A DNA stretch of 11,378 nt from Bacteroidales bacterium UBA3389 (GTDB lineage Bacteria; Bacteroidota; Bacteroidia; Bacteroidales; P3), in assembly GCA_002358835.1 (NCBI GenBank), contig DEPP01000073.1, forward strand, positions 1-11,378. The letters are read 5' to 3'. A program made the position numbers and the translations under genes. Below the pieces are notes generated by a model. It ran no database searches. It worked only from the letters and a program-made list of their open reading frames with translations, and was not told the DNA's origin. Shown here one piece after another: positions 1 through 6,558 of the stretch. Position 1 is the stretch's first letter; each line of letters opens with the position of its first letter.

Positions 1-114
1 TTCGAGAATTACGACGATTGGCCATTCCTTTGGGGACAAAACGAAGGTACCATAGCAGGCAATACACAGTATATCATTTTTGGTTCAGCTCTAAAAAGTA
101 TTGTCCTCCCATAA
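1..114 (+). CDS. C-terminal fragment of an unrecognised protein
   Basis: An open frame enters from the left edge and stops at TAA (112-114), leaving 37 residues of the C-terminus. The visible part is rich in aromatic residues and glycine (DDWPFLWGQNEG, NTQYIIFG) and ends in SIVLP. I do not recognise the family. It contains no membrane segment and does not end in the terminal Phe typical of outer-membrane barrels. That the frame is real is supported by the Rho-independent hairpin starting about 37 bases after the stop and by the lack of any competing gene. Function cannot be stated from this fragment. Confidence 0.6.
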   Translation, partial: FENYDDWPFLWGQNEGTIAGNTQYIIFGSALKSIVLP

Positions 115-150
115 GTGTTTTCAAGTGGATGAAACATGCCTAAATACGGA

Positions 151-186
151 AAAGGTCTGGTGTCACATGTGATTCCAGACCTTTTT
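151..186 (+). terminator. Rho-independent terminator after the left-edge gene
   Basis: The perfect 10-bp arms AAAGGTCTGG (151-160) and CCAGACCTTT (175-184) are followed by a T-run (182-186). The loop contains a second self-complementary stretch, TCACATGTGA (163-172), so the hairpin can extend beyond a small internal bulge. It lies 36 bases after the TAA of the partial gene and separates that gene from the bile salt hydrolase unit. Confidence 0.8.
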
Positions 187-277
187 GATAATAAAATCTT
201 TTATGTTCTTTTGATTTCCTCCATTACTTACGTACCTGCTTGTAAAGGGAAGCAAATAAGTTTTCCTTAAAGGCGTG

Positions 278-369
278 CTGTGTCCTTAATATATAGAACA
301 CGGTGTTTGAAATATTTCGTAGGCGGTGTTTGAAATATTATGCACATGGTGTACATGTAGGGAAGTCCA
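278..369. repeat. Short 23-bp-period direct repeat, 2 strong and 2 weak units
   Basis: CGGTGTTTGAAATATT occurs twice without mismatch, at 301-316 and 324-339, so the period is 23 bases. The GGTGT core recurs a third time exactly 23 bases later (348-352) in a unit that is otherwise diverged. A weaker copy (278-300, about 15 of 23 positions matching the 324-346 unit) precedes the first. The repeats lie about 190 bases upstream of the -7 element of the bile salt hydrolase gene. They could be tandem operator sites or a small slipped-strand duplication; the sequence does not decide. The rest of 115-570 is AT-rich and shows nothing else I can support apart from the terminator and promoter listed separately. 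Confidence 0.6.
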
Positions 370-525
370 ATCTGTTCCAATTTAATAGTAAAAATTTCAT
401 GAGAGGCATGTTGCTTGCTCTATTGTTGGAACATAGTGTTTTTTTACAGAATCCTTTTTGTTTTTTTTATGATTACGTTAAACTTCTTTATACAATTCAA
501 TGAAGTATCTCCGAAAAATAAAGCA

Positions 526-534
526 TACTTTTGC
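526..534 (+). promoter_or_regulatory. Bacteroidota -7 promoter element for the bile salt hydrolase gene
   Basis: TACTTTTGC fits the Bacteroidota housekeeping -7 consensus TAnnTTTGC exactly and lies 37 bases before the ATG. The same nine bases form the -7 element of the sufB promoter. No clear TTTG -33 element is visible 19-21 bases upstream, so the promoter may depend on an activator. Confidence 0.6.
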
Positions 535-560
535 AACCAAGTTTACATATAAAATCAAAA

Positions 561-566
561 AGGAGG
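561..566 (+). promoter_or_regulatory. Consensus Shine-Dalgarno AGGAGG before the bile salt hydrolase
   Basis: AGGAGG ends 4 bases before the first ATG (571) and 7 bases before the second (574), so spacing favours 574. A full-consensus Shine-Dalgarno is unusual in Bacteroidota, which mostly initiate without one, and the other genes in this window show no comparable site. Confidence 0.7.
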
Positions 567-570
567 ATTT

Positions 571-1641
571 ATGATGAAACAAGAAGATTCAAGGAATGCG
601 TTTGGCACATTTCCTACAGTCGGTTGTACTGGGATATCGCTAACAGCTAAAGATGGAAGCTATATCCAAGCCCGTACCATTGAAGGTTCAGAAATGGATC
701 TTCCTGGTGAATATGTGATTATTCCAAGAGGACAGAAATTGCAGTCATTTACGCCAATCGATGCCAACGGCATGAAATTTACGGCAAAATATGGTGTAAT
801 AGGTTTATCTGTAGTGCGCCCGGAATTTATAGCAGAAGGCTTAAATGAAAAAGGCCTGTCTTGTGGTCTGTTTTTCTTCCCGCATTTTGGCGGTTATGAA
901 AAGTTTGATGAAAAACAACGTGAGAAAACCATAGGCGACCTTCAGCTGAACCAATGGATGCTCAGTCAATTTGCTACGGTGGAAGAAGTAATAAAAGCCC
1001 TGAAGTTAAAGCAAGTTCATATCGTCGGATTGGATAGTTCTTCCACAGTCCATTGGCGTATAGGAGATGCAAGCGGACGGCAAATTGTGCTGGAGATAAT
1101 CGATGCTACTCTTCATATTCATGAAAATACAGTTGGGGTGATTACTAATTCGCCAGATTTCCAATGGCATTTGACAAACCTCAACAACTATGTCAATCTG
1201 TTACCGGGAGCGGCAGAAAGCAGACAATTCGGTGGCGTAAAACTTAATCCTATCGGAGGAGGAAGCGGATTACTCGGCATTCCGGGAGATATGACCCCAC
1301 CTTCAAGATTCGTAAGAGCTGCTTTCTTCCAAGCATACGCACCAAAATTGGACTCTAATGAAGAAACAGTTTTCCAAGCCTTTCATATACTGAACAACTT
1401 CGACATTCCTGTCGGCGTACAGTTCAACAACCCTCAATCGATTCCAAATATCCCAAGTGCAACACAATGGACGATAGTATCGGATTTGAAAAACAAATGT
1501 ATCTATTACAAAACCATGTACAATTCGGAGATAAGATGTTTGGATTTAAGCAAGATTAATTTCGAGAAAATCAAGTATCACTCCAAGCCTTTGGATAATG
1601 AGCACAAACAAACGGTGAAAAAGATTGTTGTTAAGGCATAA
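571..1641 (+). CDS. bsh: Choloylglycine hydrolase family protein (bile salt hydrolase type, Ntn hydrolase)
   Basis: The 356-residue protein belongs to the linear amide C-N hydrolases that cleave conjugated bile salts or penicillin V. By comparison with clostridial bile salt hydrolase, the nucleophile is Cys19 (GCTGISL), Arg35 lies at the family spacing of 16 residues from it (ARTIE), Asn193 lies in TNSPDF, and SRFVR (245-249) holds the second arginine. The usual Asp three residues after the first Arg is Glu38. NLNNY and LNNFDIP are family landmarks, and length and overall sequence resemble Bacteroidales bile salt hydrolases. Oddly, there is no signal peptide: the Cys is preceded by a polar 18-residue leader, and an in-frame stop (550-552) prevents a longer start. 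The leader must be removed to expose the Cys. Starts at 571 or 574 are both possible. It stands alone with its own promoter and terminator. The family call is firm; the substrate is inferred. Confidence 0.9.
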   Translation: MMKQEDSRNAFGTFPTVGCTGISLTAKDGSYIQARTIEGSEMDLPGEYVIIPRGQKLQSFTPIDANGMKFTAKYGVIGLSVVRPEFIAEGLNEKGLSCGLFFFPHFGGYEKFDEKQREKTIGDLQLNQWMLSQFATVEEVIKALKLKQVHIVGLDSSSTVHWRIGDASGRQIVLEIIDATLHIHENTVGVITNSPDFQWHLTNLNNYVNLLPGAAESRQFGGVKLNPIGGGSGLLGIPGDMTPPSRFVRAAFFQAYAPKLDSNEETVFQAFHILNNFDIPVGVQFNNPQSIPNIPSATQWTIVSDLKNKCIYYKTMYNSEIRCLDLSKINFEKIKYHSKPLDNEHKQTVKKIVVKA

Positions 1642-1660
1642 GGATTGCCATAAACAAAGA

Positions 1661-1699
1661 ACAAGCCGCATGTTTCTCACAAGGAATCATGCGGCTTGT
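1661..1699. terminator. Strong hairpin terminator, probably bidirectional
   Basis: The perfect 12-bp arms ACAAGCCGCATG (1661-1672) and CATGCGGCTTGT (1688-1699) enclose a 15-base loop. On the + strand the hairpin is followed by CATTTT and lies 19 bases after the bile salt hydrolase stop. On the - strand it is followed by a T-rich stretch (complement of 1650-1660), so it can also end the sufB operon transcript arriving from the right. In that case repeat array A would lie in the 3' untranslated region of that transcript. Confidence 0.8.
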
Positions 1700-1723
1700 C
1701 ATTTTAAGAAATCGCTATCAAAT

Positions 1724-1807
1724 CACACTGAAATTAAATCTTGATTTCACAAAATTATTTCTTGATTTCAGCGAAACGAATCTTGAAAACAGTAAATTGT
1801 TTCTTTG
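1724..1807 (-). repeat. Repeat array A: four 21-bp tandem units, - strand orientation
   Basis: Read on the - strand, four contiguous 21-base units start at 1807, 1786, 1765 and 1744. Each begins CAAAG or TCAAG and the first three end in GTTT or GAAA; further weak similarity reaches 1823. The array begins just after the stop codon of the PorT-like gene and lies before the shared terminator. The first three units match three consecutive units of array B in the same order (17, 15 and 17 of 21 positions identical by hand alignment), including 16-base and 14-base exact stretches. There are no spacers, so this is not a CRISPR. Confidence 0.8.
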
Positions 1808-1823
1808 TTTTATTTTCGCGAGA

Positions 1824-2435
1824 TTAAAAACAATAATTTACACCCAAGGTAATGTAGTTATGATATTGAGCATATTGTTGTTTTATATCGTAATCGAATA
1901 TCTCGGTTTTTCCTTTACGTATGCTTATTATCGAATAATCGTACGCCAAACTTACGCTCCAACGATTCGACAACGAATAATCTATCGCTCCCATCGCCAA
2001 AAGATTCAGTCTTCTGAACCCTACTCCGTTTGTATGCACGAATCCGTCAGGCGTTTCTTCCTTGTGATTTATCAAGACAGCCGGCACCAATCCTGCTCTC
2101 AAGACTATGTTATCCGTAAGTTTGTATCCGACGCTTAATGTCAAGTCCACATACGACGTTGTAATCTCCAAGCTCGAAAAATTCATATTCTTGCTGCTTG
2201 CTTGTCGGCTTCCCTTGTCGGTGTATGCGATATCCATTCGGTAAATCAAATTCTTACCCTGCTCCCACTTGACAAAAGCTCCTGCAGTAAAGCCTATCTT
2301 ATGATAACCCGTCATTCCATCTCCATCAACCTGAGAAGGAGTCAATCCCGCCAATAATCCTGCTTTGAATTGCTGTGCTTCGAGTGTGCTAAACGCAAAC
2401 AAAAGCAATGGCAATAAGTACAATATTTTTTTCAT
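1824..2435 (-). CDS. PorT-like outer-membrane beta-barrel protein
   Basis: The 203-residue protein starts with a clear signal peptide (MKK, hydrophobic 4-18, likely cleavage after LEA at residue 20) and continues as alternating amphipathic strands (for example TTSYVDLTLSVGYKL and RWSVSLAYDYSI). It ends in Phe, as outer-membrane barrels do so that the BAM machinery recognises them. Length and pattern fit the small eight-stranded PorT/OmpW-like barrels common in Bacteroidota. No specific function can be read. It is the last gene of the sufB operon, 19 bases after the metallo-beta-lactamase fold gene; its stop codon abuts the 21-bp repeat array A, and the transcript probably ends at the hairpin 1661-1699. 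Confidence 0.8.
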   Translation of the reverse strand: MKKILYLLPLLLFAFSTLEAQQFKAGLLAGLTPSQVDGDGMTGYHKIGFTAGAFVKWEQGKNLIYRMDIAYTDKGSRQASSKNMNFSSLEITTSYVDLTLSVGYKLTDNIVLRAGLVPAVLINHKEETPDGFVHTNGVGFRRLNLLAMGAIDYSLSNRWSVSLAYDYSIISIRKGKTEIFDYDIKQQYAQYHNYITLGVNYCF

Positions 2436-2454
2436 ATCTCGTTTGATTTTGATT

Positions 2455-3090
2455 TTACGCTAAAAAAGGGTTGTATTTCTTTTCATCCTCAACCGTTGTC
2501 TGCGGTCCATGTCCCGGATATACGATTGTAGTATCTGCCAACGAAAGAATATTTTCTTTGATATTGCGTAACAACAAATCCAAATCACCTCCCTGCAAAT
2601 CCGTTCTTCCTATGCTTTGAGCAAAAAGAGCATCACCTGTTATTATATAGCCCTCTGCCTCATTGTAATAGGCAAGGCTTCCCGGACAATGCCCGGAACA
2701 TTCGATTGCTTTAAGAGTTGAATTACCGAATTTTATTTCTTCATCTGCCACAATCGCATTCAGCCTGATTGCATCTATGTTCAAAGGTTTGAAACCCATT
2801 GCTGCAGCCTGCCAAGTCGAAGTTTGCAAAAGTTCAACACCGTCTGCAGAAAGCGTAAGCGGTAATCCGAATGTCTCGCATGCAAATTCAGCTCCACACA
2901 AATGGTCAATATGAGGGTGTGTAAGCAAGATATGTTTCACCGTTAAGCCGTTTTTTGAAACGAAGTCTTTGATTTGTTGCATTTCTCTTTCGCTTTGCGA
3001 ACACACATCGACCAAAACGCATTCCTTTGTTTCGTCGTACAATATGTATGTATTTACTTCAAAATGATTTTGTGCTATTACCTCTACCAT
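2455..3090 (-). CDS. Metallo-beta-lactamase fold hydrolase, glyoxalase II-like
   Basis: The 211-residue protein carries the complete metal-binding set of the metallo-beta-lactamase superfamily: H58-x-H60-x-D62-H63 in THPHIDH, H134 in SGHCPGS, D153 in TGDALF and H194 in YPGHGP. The IGRTDL segment (160-165) and the ending NPFL are typical of the short glyoxalase II-like (YcbL-type) hydrolases, which lack the C-terminal helical domain of full glyoxalase II. Members hydrolyse thioesters such as S-lactoylglutathione in some species, but many Bacteroidota do not make glutathione, so the substrate is open. Cytoplasmic, no signal peptide. It lies 44 bases after mazG and 19 bases before the barrel gene in the same operon. 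Confidence 0.87.
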   Translation of the reverse strand: MVEVIAQNHFEVNTYILYDETKECVLVDVCSQSEREMQQIKDFVSKNGLTVKHILLTHPHIDHLCGAEFACETFGLPLTLSADGVELLQTSTWQAAAMGFKPLNIDAIRLNAIVADEEIKFGNSTLKAIECSGHCPGSLAYYNEAEGYIITGDALFAQSIGRTDLQGGDLDLLLRNIKENILSLADTTIVYPGHGPQTTVEDEKKYNPFLA

Positions 3091-3134
3091 ATTCTTTATT
3101 CCTGTTTGGTTATTTATCTAATCGTTATTTCGTT

Positions 3135-3923
3135 TTATGATTTCTTTTCCGTTTTTGCCCTTTGCCACAATTCCTCCATTTGTTCCAATGACATATCTGT
3201 AAGACTTATGCCTTTCGATTCGGCTTGTTGTTCTATATATTCGAAACGTTGAATGAATTTCTTATTGGTTTGTTCCAACGAATGTGAGGGATTGATTTCC
3301 ATTTTGCGAGCATAATTTATCATGGCAAAAAGTAAATCTCCGAACTCTTCGCTTATTCGTTCTTTACTCTCTGCTTTGGTAACCTCATCTTTCAACTCCC
3401 CTATCTCTTCTTCAACTTTCAGCCATGTATCTTCGGCATTGTTCCAATCAAAACCAACTCCTGCCGCTTTTTCTTGAAGTCTGTATGCCTTGATTATTGA
3501 TTCCAATCCTCTCGGAACGCCGGACAGCACACCCTTTCTTCCTTCTGTGAGTTTGATTTGCTCCCATGTCTTTCTGACATCGTCAGCCGTTTCAGCAACT
3601 CTTTCTCCGTAAATATGCGGATGGCGTCTTATCAACTTCTCACAAAGAGAGTCTATAACGGTTTTAATATCGTATTTCTCCTCTTCTTGACCTATCTTTG
3701 CGTAAAAGACGATATGTAAGAGTAAATCTCCAAGTTCCTTTTTTATATCTTCGGTATCGTTATCTTCTATCGCTTGTGCCAACTCGTAAACTTCCTCTAT
3801 GGTATTTGGTTTCAAAGAAAGGTTGGTTTGTTTCCTATCCCATGGACACTTTTCTCTGAGTGTGTCCATTATTTCCAACAATTTGGCAAACGAGTCTAAG
3901 GCTTCCTTATATTTTTCTTGCAT
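3135..3923 (-). CDS. mazG: Nucleoside triphosphate pyrophosphohydrolase MazG
   Basis: The 262-residue protein has the full two-domain MazG layout. The first domain holds EEVYE (43-47) with ELGD (63-66), and the second holds EEEIGE (171-176) with EFGD (193-196); both match the EExxE...ExxD magnesium-binding pattern. The N-terminal signatures CPWDRKQT (26-33) and HPHIYG (101-106) are typical of MazG proper. The enzyme hydrolyses NTPs or dNTPs to monophosphates and pyrophosphate; in E. coli it acts in nucleotide-pool cleaning and lowers (p)ppGpp. Length matches the E. coli enzyme. It lies 22 bases after the family 9 glycosyltransferase gene and is not next to any mazEF toxin-antitoxin pair. Confidence 0.94.
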   Translation of the reverse strand: MQEKYKEALDSFAKLLEIMDTLREKCPWDRKQTNLSLKPNTIEEVYELAQAIEDNDTEDIKKELGDLLLHIVFYAKIGQEEEKYDIKTVIDSLCEKLIRRHPHIYGERVAETADDVRKTWEQIKLTEGRKGVLSGVPRGLESIIKAYRLQEKAAGVGFDWNNAEDTWLKVEEEIGELKDEVTKAESKERISEEFGDLLFAMINYARKMEINPSHSLEQTNKKFIQRFEYIEQQAESKGISLTDMSLEQMEELWQRAKTEKKS

Positions 3924-3945
3924 TTGAAATTTTCATTTTCAGGGT

Positions 3946-4947
3946 TTAATCCTCACTCCACGAGTTTACAATTTCTGCAATCTTGGCAACATCTTGTTGT
4001 TGCATACATTTGAAGTGTCCTTTGGGGCATTTGTCATATCCTAACTTACTACAAGGACGACATTTCAAGTTCTTAACTTCGAAATTATAGGTTTTACCCT
4101 CTGCATTTTTTGCTCTGTAAGGATACATTCCAAGTTGCGGTACTGTATTCCCCCACACTGCTACTATATTCTTATCGAAGGCTGAGGCTATATGCATAAG
4201 TCCTGTGTCAGGAGTAACGATTCCCAAAGAGTGTTTCAAAAGATATGCGCTTTGATTTATATCATAGGCTCCGCAAGCATTGAATACTTTTGTTCCAACG
4301 CCCTGTTCTATTGCCATAGCTTTGTTTCTGTCTTGCGGTCCTCCAAGAAGTATAATCGGTTTGCGAATAGCTTGACACAAGTCTATCATTAAATTCAACG
4401 GCATTTGCTTTGTTTCATGCTTACTTCCTACAACACAAGCCACATATCCGTTTTGAAATTCCAAAGGCAAAGCATCGCCGCCTATGGAATCTTCTTCTTG
4501 CAAAAAGTAATCAAGTCCCTTGCCATCGTTTTTTACTTCCAAATCTCTGACTGCCTCAAAATATCTATCAACAATATGAACGGCCGGCATAAGATTTAGT
4601 TTGCAATTAACCAAAAGCCACTTACGAAAATTCAACTTTGGAAACGAATTCGACTTTACGCCTAAGGATTTCTTTATTCTAAAACTGCGTAAATTCTTTT
4701 GCAAATCTACCACATAGGAAAACTCTTCTGAGCGAAGATTATCTAAAACCTGAGACAAATCAGACTTAAAAACGTGTAATTTATCTATGTATTTATTGTT
4801 CCGTAGAAGGCTTGCATTTTCTAATTTGGTCAAATAATGCAACTCACCCCCCTTTACCTGTTCCTTTAACGCCCTTATAACAGGCGTAGTCAGCACAATA
4901 TCCCCAATGGAACTGAATCTAATGACCAATATCTTTGTTTTTTTCAT
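3946..4947 (-). CDS. Glycosyltransferase family 9 (heptosyltransferase-like)
   Basis: The 333-residue protein is a GT-B fold glycosyltransferase of family 9, which transfers ADP-heptose to the LPS inner core in characterised members. The N-terminal domain opens with the family signature ILVIRFSSIGDIVLTTPVIRAL (6-27). The C-terminal nucleotide-sugar domain holds ILLGGPQD (199-206) and TPDTGLMHIASAF (245-257). Near the C-terminus a cysteine cluster (C296, C299, C307, C314 in CRPCSKLGYDKC and GHFKCM) resembles one seen in many GT9 proteins and may bind a metal. The donor sugar cannot be told. It starts 39 bases after sufB in the same direction with no terminator between, so co-transcription is likely although the jobs look unrelated. 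Confidence 0.9.
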   Translation of the reverse strand: MKKTKILVIRFSSIGDIVLTTPVIRALKEQVKGGELHYLTKLENASLLRNNKYIDKLHVFKSDLSQVLDNLRSEEFSYVVDLQKNLRSFRIKKSLGVKSNSFPKLNFRKWLLVNCKLNLMPAVHIVDRYFEAVRDLEVKNDGKGLDYFLQEEDSIGGDALPLEFQNGYVACVVGSKHETKQMPLNLMIDLCQAIRKPIILLGGPQDRNKAMAIEQGVGTKVFNACGAYDINQSAYLLKHSLGIVTPDTGLMHIASAFDKNIVAVWGNTVPQLGMYPYRAKNAEGKTYNFEVKNLKCRPCSKLGYDKCPKGHFKCMQQQDVAKIAEIVNSWSED

Positions 4948-4986
4948 CTGTTTCTTTTATTCTCAGAGTTTAAGCATGATACCATT

Positions 4987-6432
4987 TTATCCAACCGAAC
5001 CTTCAAGGCTTATGCTTAACAATTTCTGAGCCTCAACTGCAAATTCCATTGGCAATTTATTAAGAACCTCTTTGGCATATCCGTTTACTATCAAACCAAT
5101 TGCCTGTTCTTGATTGATACCTCTTTGACGACAATAGAACAATTGATCTTCCGAAATTTTCGAAGTAGTAGCTTCGTGTTCTACTATTGAGGATTGATTT
5201 TCTACTTTTATGTATGGGAATGTGTGTGCCCCACATGTATCACTCAAAAGCAAAGAATCACATTGCGAATAGTTTCTTGAATTTTCTGCAGCTTTGTTTA
5301 CACGCACCAACCCCCTATATGAGTTTTGACTTTTGCCTGCTGAGATACCTTTACTTATGATTGTACTCTTCGAATTCCTGCCTATGTGCAACATTTTCGT
5401 ACCAGTATCGGCTTGTTGCATGTTATTAGTAACCGCAACCGAGTAAAACTCGCCCACGGTATTGTCTCCTTGCAATATGCAACTTGGATATTTCCATGTG
5501 ATTGCAGAACCTGTTTCGACTTGTGTCCAAGATAGTTTGGCATTATTTCCTTTGCAGATTCCTCGTTTTGTAACAAAGTTATAGATTCCTCCTTTGCCGT
5601 CTTTATCTCCCGGATACCAGTTTTGGACAGTTGAATATTTCACCTCTGCATCTTGCATTACGACAATTTCAACAATGGCTGCGTGCAATTGATTCTCATC
5701 TCGTTGCGGTGCTGTACAGCCTTCCATATATGAAACGTAACTTCCTTGATCTGCAACGATAAGTGTACGTTCGAACTGACCGGTTCCACCTGCGTTTATT
5801 CTGAAATAGGTCGATAACTCCATTGGGCAATGCACCCCTTTAGGAATATAGCAAAAGCTTCCGTCGGAAAAAACAGCCGAATTGAGAGCTGCGAAATAGT
5901 TATCCCCGGCTGGTACAACGCTTCCCAAATATTGCTTTACTAATTCTGGATATTCTTTGACTGCTTCGCTGAATGAGCAGAATATAACACCTGCTTTCTT
6001 CAACGTATCTTGAAATGTGGTTTTCACACTCACCGAGTCCATAACCGCATCTACCGCTACACCTGTCAAACGCTTTTGTTCGTCCAAAGAAATCCCCAAC
6101 TTGTTGAACGTATCCAGCAAAGTAGGGTCCACTTCATCGAGACTATTCAACTGTTTCTTTTGTTTAGGAGCAGCATAGTAGATTATGTCCTGCAAATCTA
6201 TAGGAGGGATATTCAGATGTGCCCAATCAGGCATCTTCATCTTCAAAAAGCGACGATAAGCCTTCAATCGGAATTCCTTCAACCACTCAGGCTCTCCTTT
6301 CAATTCGGAAATCCTGCACACAACCTCCTCACTCAAGCCCTTCTCTATTAAATCCGTTTCAATATCTGTAACAAAGCCGTATTTATATTGGTCATTCGTT
6401 ACGCTATCTATTATATTTTTTTCGTTGTCCAT
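4987..6432 (-). CDS. sufB: Fe-S cluster assembly scaffold SufB
   Basis: This is SufB, the scaffold subunit of the SufBCD complex that assembles and transfers Fe-S clusters. The 481-residue length and the conserved blocks fit: AVFSDGSFCYIPKGV (mid-protein), YMEGCTAPQRDENQLHAA, MQQADTGTKMLHIG, RNYSQCDSLL with CGAHTFPY (Cys at about 400), and HEATTSKISEDQ. The frame could open at a TTG (6439-6441), but ATG at 6432 gives the expected MDNEKN start, so I chose it. A Bacteroidota promoter lies 42 bases upstream. Unusually, no sufC, sufD or sufS follows; the next gene, 39 bases on, is a glycosyltransferase. SufB needs the SufC ATPase, so the partners must be encoded elsewhere. Confidence 0.96.
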   Translation of the reverse strand: MDNEKNIIDSVTNDQYKYGFVTDIETDLIEKGLSEEVVCRISELKGEPEWLKEFRLKAYRRFLKMKMPDWAHLNIPPIDLQDIIYYAAPKQKKQLNSLDEVDPTLLDTFNKLGISLDEQKRLTGVAVDAVMDSVSVKTTFQDTLKKAGVIFCSFSEAVKEYPELVKQYLGSVVPAGDNYFAALNSAVFSDGSFCYIPKGVHCPMELSTYFRINAGGTGQFERTLIVADQGSYVSYMEGCTAPQRDENQLHAAIVEIVVMQDAEVKYSTVQNWYPGDKDGKGGIYNFVTKRGICKGNNAKLSWTQVETGSAITWKYPSCILQGDNTVGEFYSVAVTNNMQQADTGTKMLHIGRNSKSTIISKGISAGKSQNSYRGLVRVNKAAENSRNYSQCDSLLLSDTCGAHTFPYIKVENQSSIVEHEATTSKISEDQLFYCRQRGINQEQAIGLIVNGYAKEVLNKLPMEFAVEAQKLLSISLEGSVG

Positions 6433-6473
6433 AGTAATCAAAATAATCTTTGCCCCACTTAGGCTATTTTATT

Positions 6474-6505
6474 GCAAAAGTACGATTTTTATACCGTTTG
6501 ACAAA
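6474..6505 (-). promoter_or_regulatory. Bacteroidota promoter for the sufB operon
   Basis: On the - strand, TACTTTTGC (6482-6474) matches the -7 consensus TAnnTTTGC, and TTTG (6505-6502) sits 19 bases upstream, the standard spacing for the -33 element of the Bacteroidota primary sigma factor. Transcription would begin near 6467, about 35 bases before the sufB ATG. The promoter lies about 54 bases from the near edge of repeat array B. A second weaker -7 match (TAATTTTG, 6509-6502) has no clear -33 partner. Confidence 0.78.
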
Positions 6506-6558
6506 ATTATTCCGATAGAAAACTCCGTATAATCATATAAAAATTCACTTCGCCCGAT

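Noticed and set aside
374..432. Hairpin or riboswitch between 374 and 432
   Set aside because: GTTCCAA (374-380) and TTGGAAC (426-432) can pair over 7 bases, but the loop is 45 bases and it lies upstream of the predicted transcription start, so an RNA role is not supported.
303..503. Possible 66-residue protein in the 115-570 gap
   Set aside because: It starts at a GTG within the direct repeat, has no ribosome site, no recognisable motif and an AT-rich, phenylalanine-heavy tail typical of chance frames.
500..640. Frameshifted signal peptide before the bile salt hydrolase Cys
   Set aside because: I read the other two frames from 500 to 640 and found no Lys/Arg start followed by a hydrophobic core, so a simple frameshift does not explain the missing signal peptide.
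1689..2138. 149-residue + strand open frame
   Set aside because: It overlaps the terminator, array A and the PorT-like gene on the opposite strand; the - strand gene has a signal peptide and barrel pattern, the + strand frame has nothing.
6010..6351. 113-residue + strand open frame opposite sufB
   Set aside because: It lies entirely antisense to strongly conserved SufB sequence and has no features of its own. The same reasoning removes the frames at 2974-3252, 4192-4392, 4405-4599, 5382-5576, 7265-7450, 8382-8612, 9113-9343, 9477-9683, 9744-9980 and 10409-10612.
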